A stretch of DNA of 64,000 bases from Gliomastix tumulicola (taxonomy: Eukaryota > Ascomycota > Sordariomycetes > Hypocreales > Bionectriaceae). Below the pieces are notes generated by a model that did no database searches, was not told the DNA's origin, and worked only from the letters and a program-made list of their open reading frames with translations. Where the stretch lies: assembly GCA_001599755.1 (NCBI GenBank), contig BCHX01000006.1, forward strand, positions 979,336 through 1,043,335, read 5' to 3'. This document shows positions 11,801-23,656 of this stretch, piece by piece. A program made the translations under genes and the position numbers. Position 1 is the stretch's first letter. Every line of letters starts with the position of its first letter.

Positions 11801-12996
11801 AGGTACACCTACCCTGTACCACTTCACCTCCAAAATCACGACGCCACCCCCTTCATCTCACCACCCATCCCAGCAACCCCGGCACAACTCTCGGGGATTG
11901 AATGCCGCCCCCCTCGTCCTCGACAATTCCAGACTTCTGCACACTGGTCAGTGCATTTTCCAGGGCAGGATTCCCCGGGCACCCTCTTCCACCCAATCGC
12001 AACACTTTACCATTCTCAGCCACCCACCACCCATCCATCCATTATCCCCAATACGCGGACACACAGAAGTGCCGTGCATGCTGCTGGCAGTTGTGTCAAA
12101 CCAACAGACATGACATGACATGACATGATCCGTGAGCAGCAACCTGCGACAGCCACGATGTGACCCGGACCCGACTCCGTCCTTCATCACAGACCTCCGA
12201 CAGCGAAAAAAGAATAACATCACATATTATACCTGGGAATCACTGCCACGTTACAGGTCACGAAACATACTCCCAGAAGCAACAATCGTACCATTCCGCC
12301 CCCCTCCCCTCCGCTGATCAAAACAGCCAGCCAACCAATCGATCCAAACCTGCAAGTCCATCACATCACATCGCGCCCCCCAAGCCCAGGACAAGGTAAC
12401 ATCACTAAGATAAGCCACCACACGAGTCAGCACCCAACACCTGTCAGACCTGTCAAAGAACAAAACCGTTGGGAGAAAAAGAAGAAAAAAGAAAAAAGGA
12501 AACATCCGAGCTTGGTAACAGGGTAGGTAGGCCCCCAAAAGCTTGGTCCAACACCAGTCGGCGACATCCCAAAACAACGTCGCATCGAGAACCTCCCCCC
12601 TCATTCATGCAAGCATTTTTACCGGTATCAACCTCCGTCGGAAAGCACCAATGATAGTGTAAGAGGCCCCAAATTATGGGCAGAAGTAATAATAAAAGTG
12701 ACAGCTCATATCAAACTCGTAGACGTGGCCCGATACGGCACGAGGGCACTTTCAATCCCTGTGGATATGCAACCATACTTGGTGTTGGTCCAAAAGGCTC
12801 GGCAATTCTGTAGTCATCGCATCCTGTCCAAGTTTTTTTTTTTTTTTTTTTCATTGCGAAAATTCATTCTATGTATGGATTTTTTGGTGTCCCAGCCCAA
12901 ACGCCTGTGAAAGCACTATTCCACTAATCTAATAATCGTCATACACGTGTGTAGCCCGTACATCTAGTAATGTCGTACAATGAATGTCCATATCCA
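5781..12996. other. Gene-free stretch, 7.2 kb
   Basis: No reading frame here is convincing. Frames up to 258 aa (7041-7817) and 184 aa (10589-11143) exist, but they overlap equally open frames on the other strand, are rich in His, Pro, Ser and Cys, and show no domain or fungal codon bias. A pyrimidine-rich tract at about 6540-6650 resembles a fungal promoter for a rightward transcript, but no CDS follows it. Other contents are a (TGACA)n run at 12110-12128 and an 18-T tract at 12834-12851. I see no transposase, terminal repeats, tRNA or CRISPR. Confidence 0.6.
12110..12128. repeat. (TGACA)n short tandem repeat
   Basis: About four head-to-tail TGACA units lie inside the long gene-free stretch; no function is apparent. 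Confidence 0.75.
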
Positions 12997-14267
12997 TTAA
13001 TCATCAGAGTCGAGGGTGTTGCGCCTCGGCCTCGGCTTGCCCAAAGCGGCCTCCTTATCTTCCACATCCTCGTCCACCCGGACGGTATAGGTAACAGACT
13101 TGACGATCCCACCAGGACCGCCAGTCTGGGGACCCTGAGGGAACAGAATGTTCTCCTCGCTGCCTGACTTGTTGGTCGTGTGCGCCGCCGAGGCAAAGGC
13201 GCTCTTGTCGTTGGGCCGGTCGCTGAGCATGTAGGCGTCGCCAGCCCGAATCATGCGGGACTTGCGCTTGCCGGAGCCGTATGCGTACCGCTCGTTGCTG
13301 GACTGCTTGGAGCGGTAGTCCTTGGCCTTCCGAACAAAGATGGGCGCCAGGAAGGGGAGGGAGGAAACGAGGTTCTGGCACTTGTTAGTACTTGGGGCAT
13401 CGGTAAAGATGGTGGGTGGGAAGAGTAGCACATACCCCCACGTTGAATTCAATGACACCCCACAGGATGAGCATGGTCGAGTTGCCGTCGCCAAACTGGA
13501 TGCGGTCGATCTGGAGGTACCGGAAGACAGAGCACAGCGTGGTGAACAGACCAAGAGTGAAGATGCCAATGAGACCAAACTTCTTCTCCTTCTGGATGTT
13601 CAACTTCAGCAGCAGCGGCACCGGGAGCACCGCCACGACCACGTCAGACACGATTGTGACGATGGCGTAGGCCGTGAAGGATGGTCCGGGAGGGAGACAT
13701 GTCCCGTCTTTGAGGGGGTTCCACGACTTGTCGACAGGATCGCAGGCAAAGACCAGTGACAGAGCACAGGCAAGGTGCGTGAGGAAGACGCCGGCGATGG
13801 TACCGTAGACAATGAAGCGGTAAGTCTTGTGGTTAGTGCCCTGGAGCAGACGGAGGTAGCTGATGAGAAGGGCAATCTTGAAGAAGCTGATGCCGATCTG
13901 GTAGATGGGTCGGCCGGCGAAGTTGACCCTGGTGTAGATGATGAGATTGGCCTTGGGACGGTCAAGGAGCGGTAGACCGAGTCCGTATCTCGTTTCTGTG
14001 GAATGTTAGTCGCAGACCTCCTCAAGGCACGCAAAGAACAATACAATACTCACGAGCAATGCACATGATTGAGTAGATAAGGGCAAAAATCATGGAGGCC
14101 AAGGCCATCCAGTCGTCGTTGGCCAGACCTCTGCTCCTGTGGCGAATCCATAGCCTCGAGCTGACACAGGCGATAGAAAGTGCTGACAGGATGCTGCAGA
14201 CGATGATGATCATGGGATACTGCGACTTGCTGTTGACCTCTTCGGTCGCATTCAGGACCCAGCCCAT
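12997..14267 (-). CDS. Rhodopsin-domain (Pth11-like, seven-TM) membrane protein, 383 aa
   Basis: Exons are 14267..14054, 13995..13436 and 13374..12997; the introns are 58 and 61 nt with good donors (GTGAGT, GTATGT) and a TACTAAC branch in the second. The product starts MGWVLNATEE and has seven hydrophobic segments in about the first 275 residues. Between the fourth and fifth, CDPVDKSWNPLKDGTC matches the paired-cysteine motif typical of the fungal rhodopsin-domain family (the SAT4/Pth11-like group). The roughly 100-residue cytoplasmic tail is Lys/Arg/Ser-rich and ends in LDSDD. Family members are putative receptors in the plasma membrane; the ligand is unknown. It lacks the CFEM domain of classical Pth11, so signalling is inferred from family only. 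Confidence 0.85.
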
Positions 14268-17200
14268 GATTGCTGTTGTTGTTCGTTGTTGGTAACGAGA
14301 CCCACGATCTGATTCACAATGTCTCCGAGAGTGTGGGCGGTGGCAGATCAGAAAGCGACGGAAGCAGGCGGCGGACCCTTCAAGTAGAGACGAAGACGAG
14401 GGGTGGCTCCTTTTTGATGTACTCGCGGACCGGCCAGAGAGACGGAAAATGTAACGGGGGTTGCAGCAGGGCGGGACAGCTTGATCGGCATCCCACGCAC
14501 TCGTCACAGTCACAATCTTTGCTTCTGTCGATGAAGCTACTGCGAGTGTAAAAGGACGTTTACCCCTGGGACCTGCGTCCCTGACGGAGCAGAGCCCTGA
14601 CCATACCTGCCTAGGAGTGGCCTAGGAGCTTTTCGCTGTAGTATCAAGGCGAGCTGAAGCTCGTGCCATTGATGGTCGTGATTGGGCCACACAGTTCCAT
14701 CACACTACCGCATGCGGGCGGTACCCAGTACGCGCACACGGTGAGAAACAGCCGAGAGGCCAATGATCGCCTCGCAAGAGCTCTGGCTCCGGACCCAAAG
14801 GAATGCTCGCCCCGAAGCCCTAGCTGCAAATCCTTACGAGACACGGGTCGAGTTCCACATTGGTTTGATGAGGTTTTCCACTCAACTTCGACAGAGGCGC
14901 TAGACTCGAGACTGGCGAGCTCGTAGTCTGGCGATAGGACGTGCCGGTGACGAAGAGCACGTTTCGGTTGCTTTTTTCCACGGAGGTCACCGTGGAACCT
15001 TGCTAGGCCTGCTCACTAGGCCATCAGGCTATGGGGGTCAGAGGAGCGTAGCGTTAGCAGGTGTCATTGGGTGACGTTGCTTGTTGGACGCGTAGGGACA
15101 TCCTGGGCATCGTCCGACGACTGCGTCTGGAGCGTGAAGCTCTATTACTCCAGGCGGGGGCAGGCTGAATCTCGCATAATGCCTCAGATGCGATCCGCTA
15201 ATTCTCCTGGAACATGCTCCGGACGGGGAGGGGGCACTTCCGCGTATCATTGGTATCAGTCGCCCTTGGGTATAATATCGCGTGCCTGCGCCAGCGGCCT
15301 CCATTCCATGATTTGCCGATGTCTCAGGGCGAGCGCGCGCAGGTCAAGACGGAGGGGCCGGCCAGTTGACAGTTGGCCATTAGCAGACGGTCCGCCCTCC
15401 CTAGCCAGGCGTCTAGCAAGGTGCTAACGATGGCGGCCGAAGAACCAGGCAAAGGCCAGGGCAAAGGCCACAGAGAGGGCGAAAACCCGCACGGAGCTGG
15501 CTGATGTGGTTGAGTCGACATTTTTTTCTGCTCAGGGGTCAGGGTCCAGGATCCATAGACGATTATGGGCCAGGGTGGGATCAACCGTCGGATCGGTGAA
15601 ACGAGCAAAAAGCAAAGACACGAGAGCACCAGCTCGGTAAGGATCAAGTCTCAGTCAATTCATGGCCTCGACCTTGGCCGGACTGGAGGTAGCGCTCGCG
15701 CTGGTATGGTGAGCACGGTGAGAGACACACGCGAGACAGGACGGCAGTCGTCTGGGAGGGACTTTGGTGCATGAAGTCGAAGGCACGCCAGGTTCGGTTA
15801 CGTTTGTCGAGGGACACTAAGCCAAGTGGCTGCTTCAGCTAGTCGAGGATAGGGATTGTCGATCATTTACGGGAAGCATCCAAGTGGGACCATCCCGCCT
15901 GGGTGACTGATAATTGGCCGAGCGAGGATTCGACTACTGCAGGACGAGGGATGGATGAAGGTCGGTCGAAGCAGACTTTTCCAAGGAACCAAGGAAGCTG
16001 AGCGTTGGTTCAGGCAACGTGGGTGAGTAGCAGGTATAGCACGGAAGGGAGATAGAGCATGCCTGTGCCTCGCTTCAGGGAGTCGACCACGATTTCCGCG
16101 GCTGGAAATCGATGCAGGGCGTCCCAAAGTTCCAATACTCAGCGGCTCTCGTCCGGGGAGAGGCTTGGAGGGGGCACAGAGCCATGTGGGAGATGGAGAT
16201 GGAGAATGTGTTGGATGCAGGTTTCGCTTGCACGTTCGGCTCATGCGAGTGCTCGCTGGTTCGACAGCGGACAGGGGAGATAAGCAGGAAAACCTGCTGG
16301 AAGAGTCTCACCTTGCACCCCTCCAATCAGCACAATCAGCACCATCAGCACGGGCGAATGGCAGGTGCAGCTCAGAACGCCACGCGTGGAAGCCACATTC
16401 CTACGGGTTCCTTCCGGACGATGCGTTTCCATCCCTACTTTTCAAACCCTCTTTTTTTAGTCACTAAAACACACCGGAGCTGATTACGAAAACGCATGAA
16501 GCACGTCCTGAGGAGCTCGCCAATAATAATAACGAAGTGCCGAGAATTGTCGGCCGTCATTTGCGCGCTGGCCAGGAGAAGCGGCGAAATGCCAATGCTC
16601 CGAGAGAAAAAAGCAAAGGCGATTCTAGTGGGGAGCTGCGATCCCACTCCGAGTGAATCCCTCCACGGCGCTCCCACCCAGAAGGCAGTCCGGTCTTGTC
16701 AGTGACCTGCCTGAGTGGGGGGTTCTGTTGGTTGGAGGTTCGCTTGGCCACCCTCCATTACGATGTTGCGTCTTCGCCAGCCAATCGGACGGGAATCCAG
16801 GCTGCTGATAGAGGCCACCGTTAGTGGGGGACACCCTCGGTTGGTAACGTGGAAGGATGAGAAATTCTCTCGAGAGGGGAGAAGTGATTTTTTATTTATT
16901 TTTTTGTTGGTTGCACACGAGAACAATGATGGAATGACGAGTCGAACAAGACATGCGTCGCAGCGGCGCCAAAGTTTAGCAATCATCAGCAAATGGCTGC
17001 TGTGCTCCCTCTCGTAAGCGGGATTGGCAGTTCAGTGGTGGCCCATCCGTGCACAGTGCGCTTGTCTGCAATTGCGCAACCTGAGCCAAATCCCAAATCC
17101 CGGCCTTCTCCCTCCCTGTCCGTTCCCTCCGCCGCCCCCTGACCTTAGGTCCTTAGCAGCAGATAGTACGAAAGAGCAGGCCCTCCAGTTTTTGCTCCCC

Positions 17201-18166
17201 CTCTCGCTTCGTGCTCCTCCTCAAGCGTCCGGCGGCCCGGGCAAATAATGCCCTCTTGGCTGCACATCAGACCCGCGGGTGGCGTCTCAGCGAAGGGCAA
17301 CGCAGGTAGCAATCAATGCTTGGGGAGGAGAGGGAAACAGGAAACACATCCCAGACTCGGGCTTCAATGCGGCGGCGTCTAGCTTCGTGGTGACACGCGG
17401 CGCCCTGTCACAGCGTCCAACGGCCAGATCGTCAGGAACACGAGACTCGCCCTCTGACATGTGTAGCACGTAGCACGTACCGTAGCACGTACCGTAGCAC
17501 CACAACCAACAAGTGGTAAGTGAGGCCGGGAAAGTGCAAGCCCACGCCCAGAAACCTTGATAATCAAGTTCCGCCACAGTGGCCACAGCGTCCTGCGCTA
17601 ACAGGCACATCCTTGCACTCTTCGAGCTGCCGTCGCTCAGAGACAGCCTGAGCCAGAAATTCATCTCCACCCCAAACGCGGCCATCGCATCGCAATCGCC
17701 TTTTCGACCCTGTCCATTGCAGAGCTGGCTGCTTTGATGCCGCTGCTGGGTCCAGGCCTCCTCTTTCCTGAAATCGACATCTTCGTTGCCGATATGTATA
17801 CATAATACCAATTCAGTCCCATTTCCCTCTCCTCCCCCAGAAGCTTCGTTGCGCCTTTGCTCCGGCTGATCCCATTCCTTTTCTTCTTCTTCTTTTCTTC
17901 TTTGCTTCTTCACACCGCCCAATCAACCCCCCGTCCGGTCCATGGCCCCTTTTCTCGTCACATTCCTTCTTCGACAGTGATTAGTCGTGTTCCTCCCCCC
18001 CTTTCTCACGCATACGCGGGTCTCGCGGTGTGTCTTGCATATACCACCCCTGGCAGAGACACACGTTTTTGCGGAGGCAGAATAAGCAAAGCTCGTTCGC
18101 CAATTGGGGCCACCGCCAGAGATCAGCATCACATCGTCTCGTCTCGTCACGTCTCGTCACGTCACC
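14268..18166. other. Intergenic, 3.9 kb divergent region
   Basis: This region separates the leftward rhodopsin-domain gene from the rightward MFS gene. A 211-aa minus frame (17287-17922) and several shorter frames show no domain and I reject them. It contains a 12-bp tandem repeat at 17463-17500 and a long pyrimidine tract at about 17820-17910, typical of the core promoter of a well-expressed fungal gene (here the MFS permease). No RNA gene was recognised. Confidence 0.6.
17463..17500. repeat. Short tandem repeat, GTAGCACGTACC units
   Basis: Three to four partial and full copies of GTAGCAC(GTACC) occur about 0.7 kb upstream of the MFS gene. Each contains the CACGTA core, so the array could be a clustered protein-binding site; this is inference only. 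Confidence 0.75.
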
Positions 18167-18462
18167 ATGTCGTCCTACGACGAGAAGAACGCCGACATCA
18201 ATGTCGGTGACCGCTCTGCCTCGAGCGAGGCCAGCGGCGCCCCGGCGTCTGCTGGCAACATCGAGGCTGGTGGTGCGGGCGCCAACGTAGGGGTCGACCA
18301 GGCCTGGAAGTTCCTCAACAGCAACCGCGATGCCGCCGACGAGGACACCTCGGGCATCGACATGAAGGCCCTGCGCCGCAAGATCGATCTGCGCGTCGTC
18401 CCGCTGCTGTTCTTCTGCTACACCATGCAGTTCCTCGACAAGGTCATCCTGAACGTGAGTAT

Positions 18463-18496
<34 letters not shown>

Positions 18497-19909
18497 CGAT
18501 TTGCGACGTGGGCGCAGAAGTAGTTCGTCTCTGACAATCTCCCCAGTATGCCGCCGTCATGGGCATCAACGCCGACCTCGGCCTCTCGGTCAGCCAGTTC
18601 TCAAACATCGCGACCTTCCTCTTCGTCGGCCTGCTGTGCTTTGAGGTCCCCAACATCTACTTCCTCCAGATGGTCCCTGCCGCCAAGTGGCTCGGTATCA
18701 ACGTCACTCTCTGGGGCGTCGCCACGGCCTGCGGTGCTGCCGCCGTCAGCTACCGCACGCTGCTCGTCTCCCGTGTCTTCCTCGGCATCTTCGAGGCCAC
18801 CGTCGGCCCCTCGCTCATGCTCATCAGCAGCCAGTGGTACACCAAGTCCGAGCAGGCCCCGCGCTTCTCCTTCTGGTACCTTGGTCTCGGTCTCGGCCAG
18901 ATCCTCGGCGGTGCTGTGTCGTACGGCTTCCAGCACATGACCCCCGGCAGCGGCCTCGCGGGCTGGCGCACCATGTTCGTCGTGCTCGGCTGCGTGACCG
19001 TCACCATCGGTCTCTCCGTCATCGTCTTCCTGCCCGACACCCCCATGAAGGCCCGCTGGCTGTCCAACACCGAGAAGGTCGCGCTGCTCAAGCACGTCAG
19101 CGTCAACCAGACCGGCATCGAGAGCCGCAAGTTCCGCCCCAAGCAGATCCTCGAGGCCGTGCTCGACCCCCAAATGTGGCTCCTGCTGCTGTCGGTCGTG
19201 CTCCTGTCCGTCAGCAGCGGTGTCGTCACCACCTACTCGGCCACGCTCATCCGCAACCTCGGCTACACGCCGAAGCGTGCTGCGCTGATGAACATGCCCT
19301 CCGGCGTGGTCAGCATCTTCTTCACCCTCCTTGTCGGCTTCGGTATCCGCAAGACCTCGAACCGCTGGGCGTGGATCATTGTCTGCATCATCCCTGCGTA
19401 CGTGAACCCTTTCTTTCCCACCTTGTATGACAATCATCAGCTAACATGTTTTTCTTTTCGTCAGCATCCTCGGCGGCGCCCTCATGTCCTTCCTCCCCAC
19501 CAGCAACCGCCAGGGCTGCCTCGCCGGCATCTACCTCGTCAACGCCGTCGTCGCCCCCCTCGCCGTCTTCTACGCCTGGACGGCCGCCAACTTCGGCGGC
19601 GCCACCAAGCGCGCCTTCGCCACCGCCATCATCAGCGGCTCCTTCTCCCTCGGCAACATCATCGGGCCCCAGACCTTCCAGGCCCGCGACGCGCCCGACT
19701 TCCGCCCGGCCAAGATCGCCGTCATGGGCACCCAGGCCGGCTGCGCCCTCACCACCTTCCTCCTCTTCCTGTACTACGTCTGGGCCAACAAGCGCCGCGA
19801 CGCCGCCCAGGGCGGCAAGACGCAGTCCGCCGAGGAGGCCTTCATGTCGCCCGAGGTGTGGGCCTCGCTGACGGACAAGGAGAACAAGCATTTCAGGTAC
19901 AGCTACTAG
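18167..19909 (+). CDS. MFS permease, anion:cation symporter family (Dal5-like), 527 aa
   Basis: Exons are 18167..18454, 18547..19397 and 19465..19909; the introns are 92 and 67 nt. The start MSSYDEKNAD is chosen over an in-frame upstream ATG (18104) because CACC precedes it and upstream residues are low-complexity. A polar N-tail of about 75 residues leads into the first helix (RVVPLLFFCYTMQFLDKV). The family-typical loop FEVPNIYFLQMVPAAKWLG and about 12 hydrophobic segments follow, with a central cytoplasmic loop around residues 270-320 and the tail TDKENKHFRYSY. It resembles allantoate/nicotinate-type permeases of the plasma membrane, which usually carry small organic anions. The exact substrate cannot be read from sequence. 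The first intron carries a (CT)n repeat. Confidence 0.9.
18465..18492. repeat. (CT)n microsatellite in MFS intron 1
   Basis: About 14 CT units lie inside the first intron of the MFS permease gene, after the donor GTGAGT. Confidence 0.9.
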
Positions 19910-21263
19910 TGGGAGCCGTCCGGGGCCAGGTTTTCTTTGAATGGAGCGGGAACGTTTCTGGGTGGCTGTTTTTTTGCTTGGATATATAAAGATTCACTTA
20001 CTGCTGATATCCATGTTGTTCGTTCGCATATACCTGATACAACAGCTAATACCAATTTGCGAATAACATCGGTCTTGTTTGAGGTGCCATTGGTGACGTA
20101 GGTGAAGTGAGGTGGTGGTTGCAATGATGGAAGTTCCGGGTCGGAGTGAGGACGAGGCAGCACCGAGGTGTGGTGGCACAAGGTCTAGCTTTTAAAGGTC
20201 ACAAGAAGCTGTCTTTTGGGGGGGGCAGCAGAGCGCATTTTAAGCCGCTTGACTGTCGCCAATGGCGATGCAGGGAACTTCTGCCGTCCGTTGGGGGCCG
20301 AACAGAAGGTCTCGAGACTCGTTGGTCGCTGACCACCACCAACCAACCAAAGGGCCTATCACACTCCATCACACCAAGTTGTGAATTGAAACTCGCCACT
20401 GGTGTGATTATCCGTTCTGCTAAACGCCCTCGTGCAGTAGTGATCACCTCCGAGAACGGGATTGTGAAGAGTAATCATTTGAGACATCGAGCCAATGGTG
20501 GCTGAGAGTATTGGATCTCGTGGGTCAACACGGTTCAGAGTGACCACTTAAGCTGACCGCCTAGACGAGTCGGTGTGGTGCACCAGCTCCCAGATATCAA
20601 TCATCAAGATATCCACCCCTCAACCAGTCTTTACTCGTCGTAGATATCAGTGTGGTTTCGATGCCCGCAGTTTTGAATGCGGCCAAACGTTGGTTGGTCT
20701 GTTCAGATCATTCTCAAGCATGAGCTTGTGTTGATTGCCCAACACTTATGACGCCACTTGACCACTTAACAAACTACGCATTCATTCATGTCCATGTCTC
20801 CTTGCGCCTCTCACTCGATTGTGCGCACAAATATAAAAGATAATGCTCAACCATCACGATTTGAGTGAGTATTTAGTACTACGGTGGACGGACAACACTG
20901 ACGGCTTCTCATCCTGGATGTCTGTCTCATGGTGGCACTACGCTCATCCATGAGATTTACTCTCCCACCCAGCATGACAAGAGCTACGGTCCTCGCCCAC
21001 TGAACGATGATACGATCGCCAAAAATCAGCTATTTCTAAAGCCATGGACTTCTTATTATGAGACTAGGATGAATAATCAGATGGATTTTCAAGAGAAATG
21101 AAGCATCGAAGTGCATTCCGTTCACCCAGCTCTCCTGTCTAGGGTAGCCACGATGTCGCACCTCAATCTCTCATCACTTCCCAGGCTATCGATAAGACGC
21201 TAAGGAGTGAGGGTTTTCACGTCTTCAAGAGCATGAGATTCCCAGCTCTCAAGCCAACTCGTC
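19910..21263. other. Intergenic, 1.35 kb
   Basis: This is the region downstream of the MFS gene and upstream of the rightward alpha/beta hydrolase. It is AT-richer than the coding DNA and contains no convincing frame. An ATCGATAAG motif (near 21186) provides a GATA-factor-like core about 75 bp before the hydrolase ATG. Confidence 0.55.
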
Positions 21264-22301
21264 ATGCTTCTCCAGAGACTCGCCCGGCCGGGCCTCACAG
21301 CGGTGCCCCTCGCGGCCTCACGGCGCGCCTACAGCGTCGTCAGCCCGCTGGCGTACGACCTGCATGAGCCGCCCAAGCCCAAGTTCGACGAGAAGCACTC
21401 GCCCATCCTCTTCCTGCACGGGCTCTTTGGCTCCAAGAAGAACAACCGGGCCATGAGCAAGTACGTCAAACCGGACTCACACCTACTGAACTATCTGAAC
21501 TGACATCCCCAAAACAGAGCGCTGGCGAGAGACCTGGGCCGGCACGTGTACGCCCTGGACCTCCGCAACCACGGCGAGTCCCCCCATCACCGCCGCCACG
21601 ACTACGACGTCATGGCCGCCGACGTCGCGCACTTCATCCGCGACCACGGGCTCCGCGACACGAGCCTCATCGGCCACTCCATGGGCGCCAAGACGGCCAT
21701 GGCCCTGGCCCTCACCCAGCCGGACCTCGTCGCCGATATTGCCAGTGTCGACAACGCCCCCGTCGACAAGATCCTCGGGCAGGACTTTGCGCGCTACGTC
21801 CGCGGCATGAAGCGCATCGAGGAGGCCCGCGTCACGCGCCAGTCCGACGCGGACGCCATCCTCGCCGAGTACGAGGACTCGCTGCCCATCCGCCAGTTCC
21901 TGCTGGGCAACCTGCACAGGCCCGCGGGCGCCGCCCCCGCCGAGGGCCAGCGGTTCCGCGTGCCGCTGGAGATCCTGGGCCGGGCGCTGGACAACATGGG
22001 GGACTTCCCGCACCGGGACCCCGCCAAGGTGAGGTTTGAGAAGCCGGCCTTGTTTGTGAGGGGCACCAAGAGCAAGTATGTGCCCGACGAGGTGCTGCCG
22101 CTCATCGGGCAGTTCTTCCCGCGGTTCCAGCTCGTGGATATTGAGGCTGGGCACTGGGTTATCTCGGAGAACCCTGAGCCGTTTAGGCAAGGTGAGTTGA
22201 GTTACACACACACACACACTCAAACTTCTTCTTTTAACGACGATATGCTGATCATATATATATTCCCAGCCATTGTTGAATTCCTGACGCCATCAGAGTA
22301 A
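21264..22301 (+). CDS. Mitochondrial alpha/beta hydrolase, ABHD11/Imo32-like, 300 aa
   Basis: Exons are 21264..21460, 21518..22191 and 22270..22301; the last exon codes for only 10 residues (AIVEFLTPSE). The N-terminus MLLQRLARPGLT...SRRAYS is Arg-rich without acids, a classic mitochondrial targeting peptide. HGLFGSKKN forms the oxyanion-hole loop, GHSMGAK carries the nucleophile Ser120, and His278 in AGHWVISENP completes the triad. Fold order and length match the ABHD11/Imo32/ethanol acetyltransferase (Eat1) group. The likely reaction is hydrolysis or acyl transfer on a small ester in the mitochondrial matrix; the natural substrate is not determinable. Its 3' end converges on the eS1 gene, with 285 bp between stops. 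Confidence 0.88.
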
Positions 22302-22586
22302 AGATGCTTCCATACTTGGATAGACTTGACGTCACACGAAACATGTACATGTACAACAGATAGAGATAGACAAAAGACCAGACAGACATAGATCACATAG
22401 AGCATTAAACAAAGCCATTTTTGCCATTTCTTCGTGGGAATTTTGTACCTAAATCCCGAAGCCACCCGGTTCTACGCCATGTGTGACCGAAACAATGCCA
22501 GGAATCAAGATTGCAGTCCATTTCACAACTCGACCCTTCTTCTCCTCATAACCCGTGTGTCTTTTGTTGTTGTGTAAGTTGAACAT

Positions 22587-23656
22587 TTAAACCTCCTCGA
22601 GGATGCGCTCCTTGAACTCCCGCTCGACCTTCTGACCCTGGTCGTCCGTCCCCGACTCGCCGTGGAGCGCCATCAGGGCGCCGAGGTCGAACTTGGGCTG
22701 CTTCAGCAGCTTGACCTTGCGGATGTGAACCTGGGTCGGTTGTCAGTGACCTGATGGCTCGAATAGCGAACCGAGGGAAGGGGGGGGGGGGGGGGGAATA
22801 CGCACGTTCTGGAGAGGGTAGATGCCCTGGGTGGACTTCTCAATCTCGCGGCCGATGACCTCGGGGATGAGCTTGGAGGTGAGTTGGGTGAGGGTGCAGG
22901 AGGAGGCCTCGCGGGTGATGATGTCGATCATCTTGCGGCGGATGGCGCGGATCTGCGACGACGCGGCGTACGTCGTCTTCTTGATCTGGTTCGGGCGGCG
23001 CTTCGTGAAGGCGATGGCGAACAGGCGGATGAGGTAGTCGTCGGTCGTCTTGACGGTGACGTTGGCCTCGATGAGCGACTGCCACTTGCGCACCAGGGAG
23101 CGGAGCTTGTCCGACGTGAAGTCGAGGCCGTGGAAGTTGGTCAGGCAGTTCTTGCCCTGGATCTCGTCGATCCTGAGGCGCACCTTGCGGAACGCGTGGT
23201 CCTCATCCTTCTGGAGGTCGGCGAGGGAGACCTCGACGATGCGGCCCTTGAGGGAGTCGTTGGCGTTCTTGAGACCGGTGGTGCGGTTCACGAGGGTCTT
23301 GCCGACACTGCGAAGGGGGGGAGGTTGTCCTGTTAGCAAAATTGTGCTTCCCGTCTTTGACGACATTTCGATATCCTCAAATTTCCCCCAATGCCTTCTT
23401 GCCAATCCATCTCGCTCGCTCCTCGGAATCGTAGGTGAAAACTCACTCTCGGACGTTGAACGGGTTAGGGGCCTGTGAGAAGGAAGTTGTCAGCACCCAT
23501 TGCTCTCAATGTTGCAACCATCTAAAAAGAAAGCTGCCCGGGTGTGTCCAAACCAACCTTGATCGAGTACCAGTCCTTGCGGGTGAAGGGGTCGACGGTC
23601 TTCTTCTTGAGGCCCTTCTTGCCCTTTGAGAGTCTCTTGTTCTTTCCAACAGCCAT
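22587..23656 (-). CDS. RPS1: 40S ribosomal protein eS1 (S3a), 256 aa
   Basis: Exons are 23656..23558, 23472..23447 (only 26 nt), 23307..22806 and 22730..22587. The product starts MAVGKNKRLSKGKKG, includes DPFTRKDWYSIKAPNPFNVRDVG and ends KERILEEV, as expected for eS1, and its length of 256 aa is normal for the family. It is a structural component of the small ribosomal subunit near the mRNA exit/platform region. Clustering of introns near the 5' end is typical for fungal ribosomal protein genes. Intron 3 (22805..22731) contains a run of 17 guanines on the plus strand, which is poly-C in the transcript. Confidence 0.97.
22780..22796. repeat. Poly-G/poly-C tract within the last RPS1 intron
   Basis: Seventeen consecutive G (plus strand) lie just downstream of the donor of intron 3 of the eS1 gene. 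They form a C-run in the pre-mRNA and could be a length-variable or sequencing-error-prone site. Confidence 0.9.

Noticed and set aside
16245..16285. GGTTCGA sequence resembling a tRNA B box
   Set aside because: No matching A box, acceptor stem or cloverleaf could be folded by eye around it. Other GGTTCGA/TCGAACC occurrences (for example at 62280) also failed.
17287..17922. 211-codon minus-strand frame upstream of the MFS gene
   Set aside because: The N-terminus derives from a poly-purine promoter tract, the rest has no hydrophobic pattern or motif, and it reads through a tandem repeat.
18601..19437. 278-codon minus-strand frame
   Set aside because: It is antisense to the MFS permease exon; its Asp/Glu/Gly/Arg-rich translation is a shadow of GC-rich coding DNA.
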